Positions 24,401 through 50,871 of a stretch of DNA of 64,000 nt are shown piece by piece. The position numbers were made by a program, and so were the translations under genes. Every line of letters begins with the position of its first letter. Within the stretch, counting starts at the first letter, position 1. The notes under the pieces are model-generated. The model saw only the letters and a program-made list of their open reading frames with translations, was not told the DNA's origin and made no database searches. Source of the stretch: Sycon ciliatum (Eukaryota > Porifera > Calcarea > Leucosolenida > Sycettidae); assembly GCF_964019385.1 (NCBI RefSeq), contig NC_088643.1:18114775-18178774 (forward strand), written 5' to 3'.

Positions 24401-26394
24401 ACAAACTGGCTAAAAAAACTCCAACGGAGTGAGCAAATAATAGTCAATCCTCGGTAGTATAGTGGTAAGTATCTCCGCCTGTCACGCGGAAGACCCGGGT
24501 TCGATTCCCGGCCGGGGAGGACATTTCTTTTTTGAAGAGGAACAAGGAGATAGATGACAGCCCTGGCCCCAACCAATCGCAGTAAGTAAGGGGTCGTCGC
24601 AAAAGTTTTCTGTCGTCCTTGAAACGAACATCGTTCATTTCGTACTCGGACCCCCTCCCCTCCCTCTGAAACGAACACAGCTTGCTATGCTGGACGACAA
24701 AAATCGCATTCATATACATATCTTATGTACAGTGTCGGTCGACTTGCGATTTTGGCTCGCACCCCCTGCCCCCCAAATGAATCATGTTCGACAAAAAACT
24801 TTTGCGACGACCCCTAAGTGTTCAAGTTGTTTTACTTGTCTGGATATGAGCACCTACTTTTCAGAACCACTTTTTCACTGAAAATAGGACGCTGCGCACA
24901 AACCTGGCAGCAACAGAATACTTTCAAGCACAACGGCGCACTGTCACAATACCTGGGTTCTCTGGCGTTCAACTATGTGATCTTACTGAAAATAGCAACA
25001 TGCAAGGTAGAATGATAACAAAGGTCGAAAGATTACAACTTGCATACCAACATACAGTCAAACCTGTCAAGGTGACCACTCGGATCAGGCGACCACCAGT
25101 CCTAGAAGACCACTACAGCCAGGTCCTAGGGATACTACATTTGTTTTGAATTTCCCGTCAAATGTCCCTGGATAAGGAGACCACCTGGTAAAAGAGACCA
25201 CATTTTGAAGGTCCCTCGAACGGTCGTCTTGGACAGGCTTCGTGTACATACCGGTACTCAGAGCAGGTGCATGGACTCCTTACCTCGGATGTCGCTTTAG
25301 CACTGCCACACCGCAGCTGACGAGCACGGGCAGGGGGTTCTTGCTGATCACGCACACGCAGTCAATGGCCGTCCAGTGCGCGTGGCCCTTCTTCGACACC
25401 TCGATGCGCGCCCGCAGCTTGATCAGGCAGTCGCCATCGCTGATCTGGCGCATGCGTCCGCCACTACCCAGGCGGATCACTAGTGAGTTGTGCTGGTCCA
25501 GGTATTGCTGTGCAGGAATGCCGCAACAGACAAACGGAAAGCTCGTAGAGAACAGAATAGGATATGGTCTTGCTCCTGTTTGGCTTCTCGCCTCCTCGTA
25601 ACTGCTAGAGAACAAATCAGCTGCAAGACTTTGCGACAAGAACTATTCCATTCACTATTGCATTGCGAGCAGCAGATATCACAGTCATAACGACCAAACC
25701 AAGTGGCCGCGGAGTCATTCTTTTGACGTGGTCTGCAGTTTATTAAAAAAAACTGTTCATCAAGCTGTTTTCGGCGTACCTATTGCTACACATAAACGCT
25801 ACCGGCGTGCTTGCATACACTTACGTTGGTGTTCTCCCGCTGGCAGTAGAGGCGGAATGAGACATTCTTGTCACCGACCAGTGCTATGCCTGTGTCCAGC
25901 CAGCACTGGCCGACGTGCACGCAGTCCAGACCCAGCTCTCGCAGATCGGCAAAACTGCCCGCGCCTCCGCCAACGCTCTGCGGCACGCCCGTGTTGTGAG
26001 CAGCGCCACCGTACGCCAAAGACCGGTGATGTCCCTTGCCGCCACGACCACCGCCCGCGCCGCCCAGGCTGGTGACCCGGATGACGGCGTTGGCGTTACC
26101 GGCCCTCTGCAGCGCTGGACCGCTGGTCACGCGAGCACTGCTGCTCAGCTTGTTCAGTGCGTTGGCCGGCAGTGCTGCGCGCCCCGCTTTGCCGCCGCCA
26201 CCGCCACCGCCGCCTTTGCTTTTCTCATGCTGCTGCGGATGCTGCGGTTGATGCGGCCGCGGTGGCGGTGGATGCTGCTGCTGCTGTTTCTGCGGCTGCT
26301 TCTGCGGCGACTTTGGTGTGAGCGGTGGCACGCTGTCAACCTTAATGTGGCATACATACATTCTGCCAGGATACGGGACGATTTCGGTGGACAT
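20323..26394 (-). CDS. Unrecognised protein with divergent Nudix-like C-terminal domain
   Basis: Five exons, all phase-consistent: 26394-25825, 25507-25284, 23817-23730, 21969-21742 and 21291-20323, giving 692 residues. I do not recognise the family. The N-terminus ([11 protein letters not shown]) is followed by a low-complexity stretch rich in Q, P, H and then G (about 20-130). Residues 150-370 look globular ([31 protein letters not shown]). The last exon opens with a pattern like a Nudix box: WTLPKG at 391-396 and REL-KAETSL at 415-423. The canonical REUxEExGU is broken, with the first Glu of the EE pair replaced by Ala419 and the Gly by Ser422, and the Gly-to-REL spacing is about five residues longer than normal, so hydrolase activity is doubtful. 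The tail (about 500-692) is acidic and Ser-rich. Intron 2 contains a tRNA gene and a hammerhead element on the opposite strand. An upstream 5' non-coding exon cannot be excluded. Confidence 0.75.
21331..21420. repeat. (CA)n microsatellite
   Basis: Two CA runs split by GCACGTGTGCGTGTGCGCC, just upstream in the gene sense of exon 5 of the Nudix-like gene. Confidence 0.94.
21547..21674. mobile_element. CAGTGCTGGCAACTG MITE family, copy 1
   Basis: Inverted ends CAGTGCTGGCAACTGAAATC and GATTTCAGTTGCCAGTACTG (one mismatch), about 128 bp. Copies 2 and 3 are at 39338-39487 and 62491-62567. The start resembles hAT ends, but no 8-bp duplication is clear. Confidence 0.82.
22147..22432. mobile_element. 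GTATAAAAGC repeat family, copy 2
   Basis: Same 5' block as copy 1 (TACCGTAATGTCGCG) and a 3' end GCTTTTATACGCTACACTA. Several GCTTCTATxCA repeats lie between. In intron 3 of the Nudix-like gene. Confidence 0.7.
23916..24394 (+). mobile_element. Hammerhead-ribozyme retroelement, copy A (retrozyme- or Penelope-like, non-autonomous)
   Basis: A 479-bp insertion flanked by a perfect 13-bp direct repeat AGAATCACAAACT at 23903-23915 and 24395-24407. Its start (ATCGCCGAAGTCGCAACC near 23925) and end (GGAGCAAACCC near 24380) recur joined together in copy B at 59630-59752. Inside are a hairpin with 16-bp imperfect arms (24141-24156 and 24168-24183) whose loop holds a TATATAA sequence, and a type I hammerhead ribozyme at 24203-24248. 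No protein frame is supported. A target-site duplication of this length without terminal inverted repeats fits retrotransposition. The class (retrozyme or non-autonomous Penelope-like) is inferred from the ribozyme. Confidence 0.8.
24203..24248 (+). ncRNA. Type I hammerhead ribozyme
   Basis: All core parts are present in order. Stem I pairs GCTCAA (24203-24208) with TTGAGC (24243-24248). The CTGATGA core is at 24209-24215. Stem II is GGGG/CCCC (24216-24219, 24226-24229) with loop TGAATT. GAAA is at 24230-24233. Stem III is a minimal ACA/TGT helix closed by three bases, followed by A at 24242 as the cleavage-site H17 (GUA triplet). A very short stem III is typical of animal and retrozyme type I hammerheads that work best as dimers. 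Activity is not proven by sequence alone. Confidence 0.85.
24448..24519 (+). tRNA. tRNA-Asp (anticodon GTC)
   Basis: A 72-nt tRNA with an intact cloverleaf. The acceptor stem pairs TCCTCGG (24448-24454) with CCGGGGA (24512-24518), with one T-G wobble, and has discriminator G at 24519. The anticodon loop reads CTGTCAC with GTC, and the T arm has GGTTCGATTCC. The D arm carries the A-box-like TAGTATAGTGGT. No intron is seen and no CCA is encoded. A T-run (TTTCTTTTTT) about 6 nt after the gene is a plausible RNA polymerase III terminator. It sits antisense within intron 2 of the Nudix-like gene, 53 bp after a hammerhead retroelement and 80 bp before a Harbinger-type MITE. Confidence 0.96.
24600..24814. 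mobile_element. Harbinger-like MITE with TAA target site
   Basis: TAA at 24597-24599 and 24815-24817 flank inverted ends GGGGTCGTCGCAAAAGTTTT and AAAACTTTTGCGACGACCCC, near-perfect over about 27 bp. 80 bp after the tRNA gene. Confidence 0.85.
25055..25244. mobile_element. Tc1/mariner-like MITE (CAGTCAAACCTGTC), copy 1
   Basis: TA-flanked; ends CAGTCAAACCTGTCAAG and GGACAGGCTTCGTG. GGAGACCACCTGGTAA inside is shared with copy 2 at 39130-39273. Confidence 0.75.
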
Positions 26395-26399
26395 GTTTC

Positions 26400-26510
26400 T
26401 GCCGTGAGCACACACAAACACACACACGAACACACACGCACACACACACACACACACACACGGACACACACACACACACGGACACACACAAACACACACG
26501 GACACACAAT
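26400..26510. repeat. (CA)n microsatellite at the 5' end of the Nudix-like gene
   Basis: Interrupted CA run starting within 10 bp of the proposed start codon's 5' side; it would lie in the 5' UTR or just upstream. Confidence 0.93.
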
Positions 26511-29500
26511 AGCAAGCCCTGGTAAGCGGGAACGGAATAGAGATGAGGCAAGCGCTACTTTATGTGGGAACATGCAGGATAGCATGGTTCACGTACTAAA
26601 ACCTGAAATGCAGCAAGAAATGGAGCACTAACTTCAGGTCTGAATGATCTGAAATTGTACAGACTAGCTAGTTACTATGCCAGTGAACATGTGAGACACA
26701 AACTCGAAGCCTGTAGCTGACACCAGAGCCATCAGAATGCAGTGTAACGTGCATTACTCTTGCACAACCTAGCTTCATTGCATTTTCTGACTACAAATAT
26801 GTCCTGGTTATCGGCAATGGAGAATGCCGCTTCGCAAGTTGCTGGCTGCTCTCTTCGTTTGCGTCACAGTATCAAACATATCGGAGTATTTGCTGACACA
26901 GATCATGTGCACTGTGTCGACTATCATCAAAGCACACAAAAACTGTGGGGGCACTTCATCGTCCAGGACAGCCCAGCAGCTCAGCGATGTTCTCCAGCCG
27001 GAAATCTGACCACTTGGGCACATGCTTCTGGTGTATTTGCCAGATCACTGAACCACAGTGTTCAGTCATTTAGATGTAAATGCATGGTAGCTGCATTGGC
27101 ATCGCAAACACTGCAGAGCCGCGAGCTGCATTAATTGGCATCGACACACATTCGGCAGCACTTCCAAGTGGCTGCAATTGGTTGTTTGTCATAGCCGGTT
27201 TGTCCGGCAACAATGCTTCCAGGCGAGGACAAGATAATTCAACAGCGACGAGTTTTTGCCCAGCCTGAGTTTTTGGTATGGTACTATACTCGCGTATACA
27301 CATTATACATGCATGACTAGCCGTGGTTGGCCATAAAAAAAACCCTGCAATCGCCACGCAAAGTGGGTCATTGGCTACCCCAGCCATAATTGCTTGGAAT
27401 AAAATAAATGAATGATTTTAGTTTCGAGGTGGACGCACGTCACTCGTCAGTGTGACCACCCGGTATATACCGGTACCCGTCGATATCGATGTGAACGCAC
27501 CAGTTTCCCGTATCCTGCACTTGGTCGTTACTGCATGCTCGGCGTTACTTTCGACAGGCAAGGGGCAGTTCGCAAATTCGGCCGCCAGCCGGAACTGTGG
27601 ACTACGGCATTTGGCCTTGTGCTCTTTGCTGTTGGCAGTTGCGGGGGAAGAAATAAAGTCCAGCGGGTATTACGTGCCGAACCTTCGCGCGACGACACGA
27701 CTGAGGGGAAGGCGGCGAGAGGACACTTTGTTCGTGGCGCGCTACCGACTACAACACGTTTACCGCCAAGGACAAATTCGCTCCGACGCATTCCTATAGA
27801 CGTATAGAGCGCATCACGGCGGCGAACCGTCTGACAGATACCCACGACGCACTCACGAAACATACACGGAAGAAGAGAACATGACGGACTGGACAAGTAA
27901 AGCCAACTCGCCGCGCACCAAAACCTAAAATAGCTACACGTACATGTAATATGTAGGGTTCATCTTCATGGACACGTACACACGACTTGCACTTACCAGG
28001 AGAGTATACGGAGAAGGCAGAGGCTGAGTAGGAGAAAGAATACGTTCTAGGACATCCAGCCGTCGACGACAGGACAGACAATAGATATAGATGAACGGAG
28101 CAGCTTATCGACCCACTCCAATGAACAAGGAGAAAAATATGCTGTCCTGTAGGGCCGTCGAGGCCCTTTTATAGCGCTTCGACATGGTCGACGGTGGGAA
28201 AACGACCAACACACTCTTGCTCAGTAGGTAAAAGCAAAGTTCTCACTCAGACTACGAGCACTCATCGCCCCATGCAGGCCGGGGATGCTTAGCGCGAAGG
28301 CAAAGGTGTGAGCGACAACATCGATCCTTGCAAGAAAGTAACCGAGTTGACTAACCCCAGCGTAACTGATAGTGATACTGTGATCATGGTGATGGCCATA
28401 GTCGCACATCTGACTGCAAAATCCCCACGACGCAGCTCACGAAGGTGTGGGTCCTCTTCATAGTTCATGTACTGTAGTCAGTTGAGTCGAGCGAGCTGCA
28501 ACTCCCGGGGCCGAAAGGCGGGCTCACGCTAGGGCCTATGGCTACTTCCCGGGCCCTTGGCCTTGTCTGTCTCCCAAGACGGAAATGATACGGGTAGTAG
28601 CCGACTGGCTCCCCCCCCCCCCCCCCCCCCCCAATATTCCATGGGGCAGGTAGAAGCAGCACGCCATGCGCATCAGGACAGCCGGAGGCAGATTATGATT
28701 CAGATTGGTCCGGCCATACCTTTTACTTTAGTCTTTACTTTTACCAGCCTTTACTTTCCGTCTTTGTGCGTGATCATAATAGCGGCTAAATTATAACTTT
28801 TCAACAGGAAACATGCGTTAAAAAATTGCCAACAGGTTGGTCCGGTGATGACCTTGGTCGGCTGAGCTTCACAGACCGTCCCACCCACTCCTCCTGCAGG
28901 ATATGTACCATTGTGTCGAGTTCTCCTTCTCATTTTAGTTCATCATGCAGTGAGTGTTCAATAGTAAAAAATAAAAAAAACCTGACCAACCTTCCAGCGG
29001 GCCTGTGCATGGAGTGGAATACTAGTATTAGTAGTAGAAGATTAAGAGTTGGATGCAGGCACGGTTCTACAACAAATTCCCATAGTTAGCATGAGGACTG
29101 AAAGCTTGCACATCATTGTGAACCGGACGAAGGCAATTTGCCGAAACGTTGTAATACTATAACAAATACACGAACGGCCAAACATTCTGTATACCGGTAA
29201 TATACCAGTGCATAAGTTTCTGATCTGCTTTGATAACAGTGACTGAGACTCGGTAATCATGAATTGCATGACATTGTGTTGACTTTGAATTTTCTTATCA
29301 TCTTTCCGATCACGTTTACCATGGATTTTCAATAAAGTTCTATTACACTAGTGCATAAGTTTCTAAGCTTCTGTCTCTAGGTGAATATGCGATGGAGATG
29401 GAAATGTGCTGAACTGGGGGACACAGCCAATATGTACAGGCTCAGGAGTATAGTGCATAGTAGTAGTAGTAGCGGATGAAGCAAGCCGTTTTATCTAGGC

Positions 29501-29979
29501 GTACACGGAAAGCAACATGGCAATAGCATAAAGCCTGAGGCAGCTCTGATAAATACAGCACGATGACATTCAAATCGCCATAATAATTATTATCCAGGAG
29601 AATCTCAATATTCATCACTCCATAGTAATTTTTAACCATGATGGACAGATAATAACCTGATAAGCATTCCAACACAACATGTCGATGATGTCATATCACT
29701 AAAACAATATTATCACTGGTCGGCATTCGACCTGAGCTTCCATAAAACCACACCAATGGCAGCGACTTCAAATATGTTTGGTCAAGGCTAGGGGCTCCCT
29801 GTTAAGTATGGTTGCATGTGTGGATGGGTATGGGGGGAGGGGAGGGGACACTTTCCTTTCAAGGCTTACTTGACTACACAAGGACATGATAGTTTATGTC
29901 TTTGCACTAGCTTCCCATCATTGAAGTCATACAAGGTACTACAAGCCTATGGCTCCTTGCTCCTTGGCTCCCTGCGGCG
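26511..29979. other. Spacer between P5CS 3' end and Nudix-like gene 5' end
   Basis: No gene supported. Holds a SINE-like repeat (27305-27410), a C-run (28612-28632), a repeat at 28640-28935 related to about 38731-38900 (CATGCGTTxxxxxxTGCCAACA, TTGGTCxGGTGATGACC), and a weak hammerhead-like motif near 29120-29150. Confidence 0.5.
27305..27412 (-). mobile_element. SINE-like dispersed repeat, uninterrupted copy
   Basis: Read on the minus strand it matches 61990-62067 plus 62433-62465: TTCCAAGCAAT, TAGCCAATGACC, TTGCGTGGCGATTGCAGGG. It starts in an AT-rich TTTATTTTATT stretch. No pol III promoter boxes were identified, so SINE is a guess. Confidence 0.65.
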
Positions 29980-45379
<15,400 letters not shown>

Positions 45380-47513
45380 CGTTTCGACACGCACAGCGTA
45401 CAGACCCTGTCAGCAGGTGGTGGTGCGGTTCTGGACACCAGTGGCTCTAGTAGTACAGTAAACAAACAGACGGATCTGCCGTGGATGCTACAGCATGCAC
45501 ACAGGAAGGAACACGATAGTCAGAAAGAAGGTTTAACCCTGAGCCAAACACAGTGACACCGTCCAAGTCACGAACACGATCGCCGCCAACCCTGTCGCTG
45601 ATATGAGTGATTTTCACTTCTTCACTTCACACGAATTCAGCCGTGTGTGGCTCTTTGTTCCTCAGCCTCAGGACTTCAGTTGAGATCTAGACTGCTTGCA
45701 TACACAGACAGTGTCAGTACTAGTAATAATACCATGATACACTAGTAATACAGACTCAGTGCACTGTTAGCATGCTGCACTGCTGCAACGCAAGCGCAAA
45801 GCATGCACTTGCTTTTCTGTATGTGTCACAAATGCACGAACATACCTCGTGCAAGCACGCTTCGTGCATGCATGCGCGCATCGCGCATTGCATTGCATTG
45901 CCTTTTTCCTGTCCTTTTTTATCTCTGCATTTTTCATAATCAGTTCGGCAGCTGGGTCACATTCCCACCCCGTCCTATCCGGCTTGCATGGGATGTCATC
46001 TGCGATGATCTGGTCATTGGAGAAAAGGCCAGGCCCAAGGATCGAGGACTCGCGAGTCGTGTGCTATCAGACATTTTGTCTGGAGTTATGTATTCAGTCG
46101 GAAGGTATTTCCATCTACCACCATGATCACCATGATCACAGTAGGTAGACACAATCATGTGGAACTGAGCCAGCATGCACAGCATGATAACACCAAGCCG
46201 ATCCTCGGCCGAGTTGATCAGGTCAGACTACACACATGCTAATGGACTACACCATGTAGACCTATGCAGTCCACAGTCGACTACTGAGTACTGTACTGTA
46301 GTCACGAAGCAGAAGGCCAATGAAGGGTTCGGAAAGCTGGTCGACCACGTGCACGACCGACGTTTAGGCGGACCTGCGAGGCTGCGACACAAAGAGACCC
46401 CATGCTGGGATGCCAGTTCCAGCACTCGGTGTCCTGGTGTCTGCATTCAACGCAGAGCAAGCTCATTGTTTCCTGGGTATGCTTTCTTCAAATTCTTGGC
46501 TGACTGTTTGATTAGGAACATAATACTATCCTGGAGACTACGCAGTACTCCCAGTAGGGCGTATGCATGCGGTAAGTACATGATTGTAATAATACCACAA
46601 TGCCATGTTTATTATCATGATTATTATCATGTTTATTATCAGTGCAGTGTAAACAAGCAATAATAAGTGGACGAAAAAAGTGTTTTCTCACTCTCAGTGT
46701 AACATTGACAAGCGGATACTCAAATCTCAAATGTTCGACAAGCGGAAATACATGACTGTACTGTGACATAGTCGTAGTCGCGAGTCGCCTGATGACTAGT
46801 CGACTGTACAGTGATGTACGTACCGGTACGTATCTGAACGCGTGTTCAATCGCTGAAAGACTTTAGTAAATGGTTGTTTTGCTTTTTGTGAGTGAAACCC
46901 TGACTGGCAATGACCACTTCAAGAGGACCGCACATCTCGCCTTCACGCCACCTCATGTCACGAGCTTGCGATCTATCCCGTCAACAGCTCCAAGCTGGAA
47001 AAAGCACCAGCCAACGTCGTGTCTGCCAGTCCGAAGCGGCGGCTTGTCACCGAAAATAACACCCACACGCACGCTTGACGGCCGCTGTCACTAGTGGCAC
47101 TCGAGACTCTTGTCTTGACCAGTTTAGTTGCACATAACATTACATAAGCACCATTTTTACATACGACTCCCTGCTAGAAAATTTACGAGTAGCTTGTTTA
47201 GTTGTGGATGTAGACTACCACTGCCAGCTTCGTGGACTCTCCTGGCCTGGGCCATCGACATCGCGAGTAGATCGAGAGGAGATGACTCTGACCTCTAGCT
47301 CTACTCTAGCCCGACTACGGATCGATCCTGATGTACGAGTCGTAGATCTAATCTACCCGATAAAACCAAGATTGGCCACACTCGGACCAAGCATGCACTG
47401 CAGCAGTGCATGCTTGGTCCGAGTGTGGCCACACAGTGCACTGTAACATGTGAGGGGAACTCCCTCGCGTTCCCACAGGCAAAACATCACGTGCACCCAG
47501 CACACAAGTCACA
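45380..47513. other. Upstream region of P5CS
   Basis: No gene recognised. It should contain the P5CS promoter and 5' UTR next to 45379. A perfect palindrome is at 47373-47431. Confidence 0.5.
47373..47431. repeat. Perfect palindrome, 29-bp arms, 1-nt spacer
   Basis: Arms 47373-47401 and 47403-47431 (TGGCCACACTCGGACCAAGC start) with a single A between. Confidence 0.95.
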
Positions 47514-48408
47514 GCTAGCTCTAGCGCTAGCTAGCTAGCTAGCTTTGTAGCAGGACTTTAGTCTTAGTTACTTAGCTTCAACTGTCTCTGCATGCATGCA
47601 TTGATTGAGTGACCGACTCTGCAGTCGAGTCATGCATTACAACTATTAGTATTAGTATTACTTACAAGTACAACGTAGGCGCCATGCCATGCCAGTGCAG
47701 CACGAATGAAGACATCATGATTCATGACCTTTAGTAATTTTAAATATATTTAGATTTGTAATTGTGTGCAGTATTTTGTATTTTTGTGGGAAATGCTGCT
47801 GTCTGATGATCGCTGATATGTGTGAAATTACTATACCAGAGGCTCTAGCCTGGCCCTACCCCTGGCCCTAGGCCCGTCCAGGGATCTCCTACTCTCACAG
47901 AAATATCATGGTATCCGTGAAAGAGTACAAGAGTACAAGCGTACACGTTTTAGTTAGCCAGCCACTTACCGGTATATCCGTTATCGAAATTGTATTCTAA
48001 AGCGCAATAATCTTCTTTCTTTTCCTTCTACTCCGCTCCATCAGCACTCGGCCGAAGGTAGGAGGTTGGCACCCACCGGGCTAGCATCCAGCAGCCAAAG
48101 CTGGGGCCTTTTCTTGCTCCGCTAAATCTCCTTCCTAACGAAACTGACGTGTGTCCCCATATTTCCCCAGCCCATCCTATGCTACGGTACGCACTACATT
48201 AGTACATAGTCATTTTACGGTATACGGGACCCGTAGACTACGGGTTTTTTTTTTTTTTAACGTAGACTACGGTTGCATAGCTACGGGAATTAATTAGGTC
48301 TCTTCAAGTAAGTTCAATGACACTTGATCCGGTAGGGGGGGGGCGGGGGGGGGGGTAATAGGGGCAGCCGGAGAGAGCCTTTCTAGTTGTAGGGGACACT
48401 GTCTGTAG

Positions 48409-49254
48409 TAGGCCCAGACAGATTCTGCTCCGCTCGTCTCGATATTTTGCCGCAAAATGTTGCTGCGAAAAAATTCGATATTTTGCCGAGCCTGGCACAA
48501 GAAACTCGATATTTTGCTCCATTTTGCTCCGGAAAACGTGTATTTTATCCACTTCCCGTACACATGGTACAATCCCGTACAACATTAATTTTCACAAAAA
48601 TCGCAGGGTCGGTTTCTCAACACGGGTTTCCACGCACGTGTCCCTGAGTTCTTCCAAAATCATGTCGATCCACAGTCTGTCCCCGGGGAAAATTGCGGAA
48701 AAAATCGCAAAAAACGCGGGGAAAAACGCGGCATAATATGGCATAATTTGCGGTGAATTTGCGGTAAATATGCGGTGAATAATATTGATGTGCGGCAATT
48801 TTCAGTGAGTATGTAGTGAAATCAATCAGTTACAAGTCTCTGGTGTAAGCACTCGTCATATTTGAGTAAAAAAAAAGCCGCCACGATGAGACGTAACGTT
48901 GCTGACCGAACAGTGCATTGTGTGTACGTGTAGTGCAACAAAAAAGTTCAAAAAACGCGGGAAAATCGCGGAAAACGCGGTCTTTTAAAAAATCGCAAAA
49001 AACGCGGCCGCGGAATCGCAATTTTCCCCGGGGACAGCACAGTGAATCCGGTATTCCCAGTGATATTTCGGTGACATGATCTTGTCCTGGGCATTGTATC
49101 CTGCTGAACGGGTAAGAAACAAGGAAATCCAAGTATCAGGCATCGATTTTACCCAGCATCTCGATATTTTGCCCCGATTTTGCCGGCAATTTCCGCTCTT
49201 TCAATTCTTCGATATTTTGCCGAAAGAATTGCCGGCAGGATCTGTCTGGGCCTA
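48409..49254. mobile_element. TIR element with 8-bp target duplication (outer element, unit 1)
   Basis: Ends TAGGCCCAGACAGATTCTGC and its inverted partner (one mismatch), flanked by perfect GTCTGTAG at 48401-48408 and 49255-49262. Sub-terminal TCGATATTTTGC repeats occur near both ends. An 8-bp duplication points to hAT or Mutator groups. The unit 2 copy is 50872-51717. Confidence 0.9.
48677..49037. mobile_element. TIR element nested inside the outer element (unit 1)
   Basis: Perfect inverted ends CTGTCCCCGGGGAAAATTGC, 361 bp, flanked by CACAGT at 48671-48676 and 49038-49043 (6-bp duplication). The inner sequence repeats AAAAACGCGG motifs. The unit 2 copy is 51140-51500. Confidence 0.9.
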
Positions 49255-50871
49255 GTCTGTAGTCACGGAGGCCAACCAGCTTCCATTCTTCTGTGTTGTG
49301 ATTTTGAAGGGGAATGGATTTAGGCGTAGCAGCACAAGCAGTATGGGTGACAATATGGGTCACAGGTATGTGTGGCAGCCAGTGTCCACGGTACACAATG
49401 TGACATGAACTGACCTCGGCTATAGACTGGGATTCCCAACACAAAGGTATAACGTGTTCACGGAAGCATGAACTAGCAAAATGTACTGTGAAAGTAATGA
49501 TCCTACTTTTGAAGTACATGTACATGACTGTACCATCAATCATTGAGATCACCGATGCCATTCACATCTTATCCATTACAGACGCGGCAAATAACTGTAA
49601 CATGTATACTAGTACTTGTAAGTAGATCTACAATGTACACGGCATCAAGAGTAAAATGAATACCGGTAAGCTTGATGGCACTCATATCCTGATCATCAAG
49701 TTACTCATTCTTGCAGACTGATAAGTAATAACTGATAAGACTTAGAGTTCTTGATTTTCGTTTTAAAACCAGTGTACTACTAGTACTTCAAGTAGCATTA
49801 CTACGTTACTAGCAAGCGGCACAAATGAGGTTTACGGAGTACAGAGTACAGAGTATGTCACTAGTACTGTATTGTCTACTTTGAAGTACACACACTTGAA
49901 AGAAGGAATCAAAGCGTTTCTGCTGTAACTGCCGTAACAACTCTACCCGTGTGTACCTTGAAGTATATATACGCTAGCTCTAGCGCTAGCTAGCTAGCTA
50001 GCTTTGTAGCAGGACTTTAGTCTTAGTTACTTAGCTTCAACTGTCTCTGCATGCATGCATTGATTGAGTGACCGACTCTGCAGTCGAGTCATGCATTACA
50101 ACTATTAGTATTAGTATTACTTACAAGTACAACGTAGGCGCCATGCCATGCCAGTGCAGCACGAATGAAGACATCATGATTCATGACCTTTAGTAATTTT
50201 AAATATATTTAGATTTGTAATTGTGTGCAGTATTTTGTATTTTTGTGGGAAATGCTGCTGTCTGATGATCGCTGATATGTGTGAAATTACTATACCAGAG
50301 GCTCTAGCCTGGCCCTACCCCTGGCCCTAGGCCCGTCCAGGGATCTCCTACTCTCACAGAAATATCATGGTATCCGTGAAAGAGTACAAGAGTACAAGCG
50401 TACACGTTTTAGTTAGCCAGCCACTTACCGGTATATCCGTTATCGAAATTGTATTCTAAAGCGCAATAATCTTCTTTCTTTTCCTTCTACTCCGCTCCAT
50501 CAGCACTCGGCCGAAGGTAGGAGGTTGGCACCCACCGGGCTAGCATCCAGCAGCCAAAGCTGGGGCCTTTTCTTGCTCCGCTAAATCTCCTTCCTAACGA
50601 AACTGACGTGTGTCCCCATATTTCCCCAGCCCATCCTATGCTACGGTACGCACTACATTAGTACATAGTCATTTTACGGTATACGGGACCCGTAGACTAC
50701 GGGTTTTTTTTTTTTTTAACGTAGACTACGGTTGCATAGCTACGGGAATTAATTAGGTCTCTTCAAGTAAGTTCAATGACACTTGATCCGGTAGGGGGGG
50801 GGGGGGCGGGGGGGGGGGTAATAGGGGCAGCCGGAGAGAGCCTTTCTAGTTGTAGGGGACACTGTCTGTAG

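Noticed and set aside
25786..26505. Full 239-residue frame including the Cys-Val stretch as the N-terminus of the Nudix-like protein
   Set aside because: The upstream part is a translated CA microsatellite; the ATG at 26394 is the first sensible start.
27412..27896. Overlapping frames on both strands near 27.5-27.9 kb
   Set aside because: GC-richer patch gives long open frames on both strands, but no homology, splice pattern or start context is convincing.
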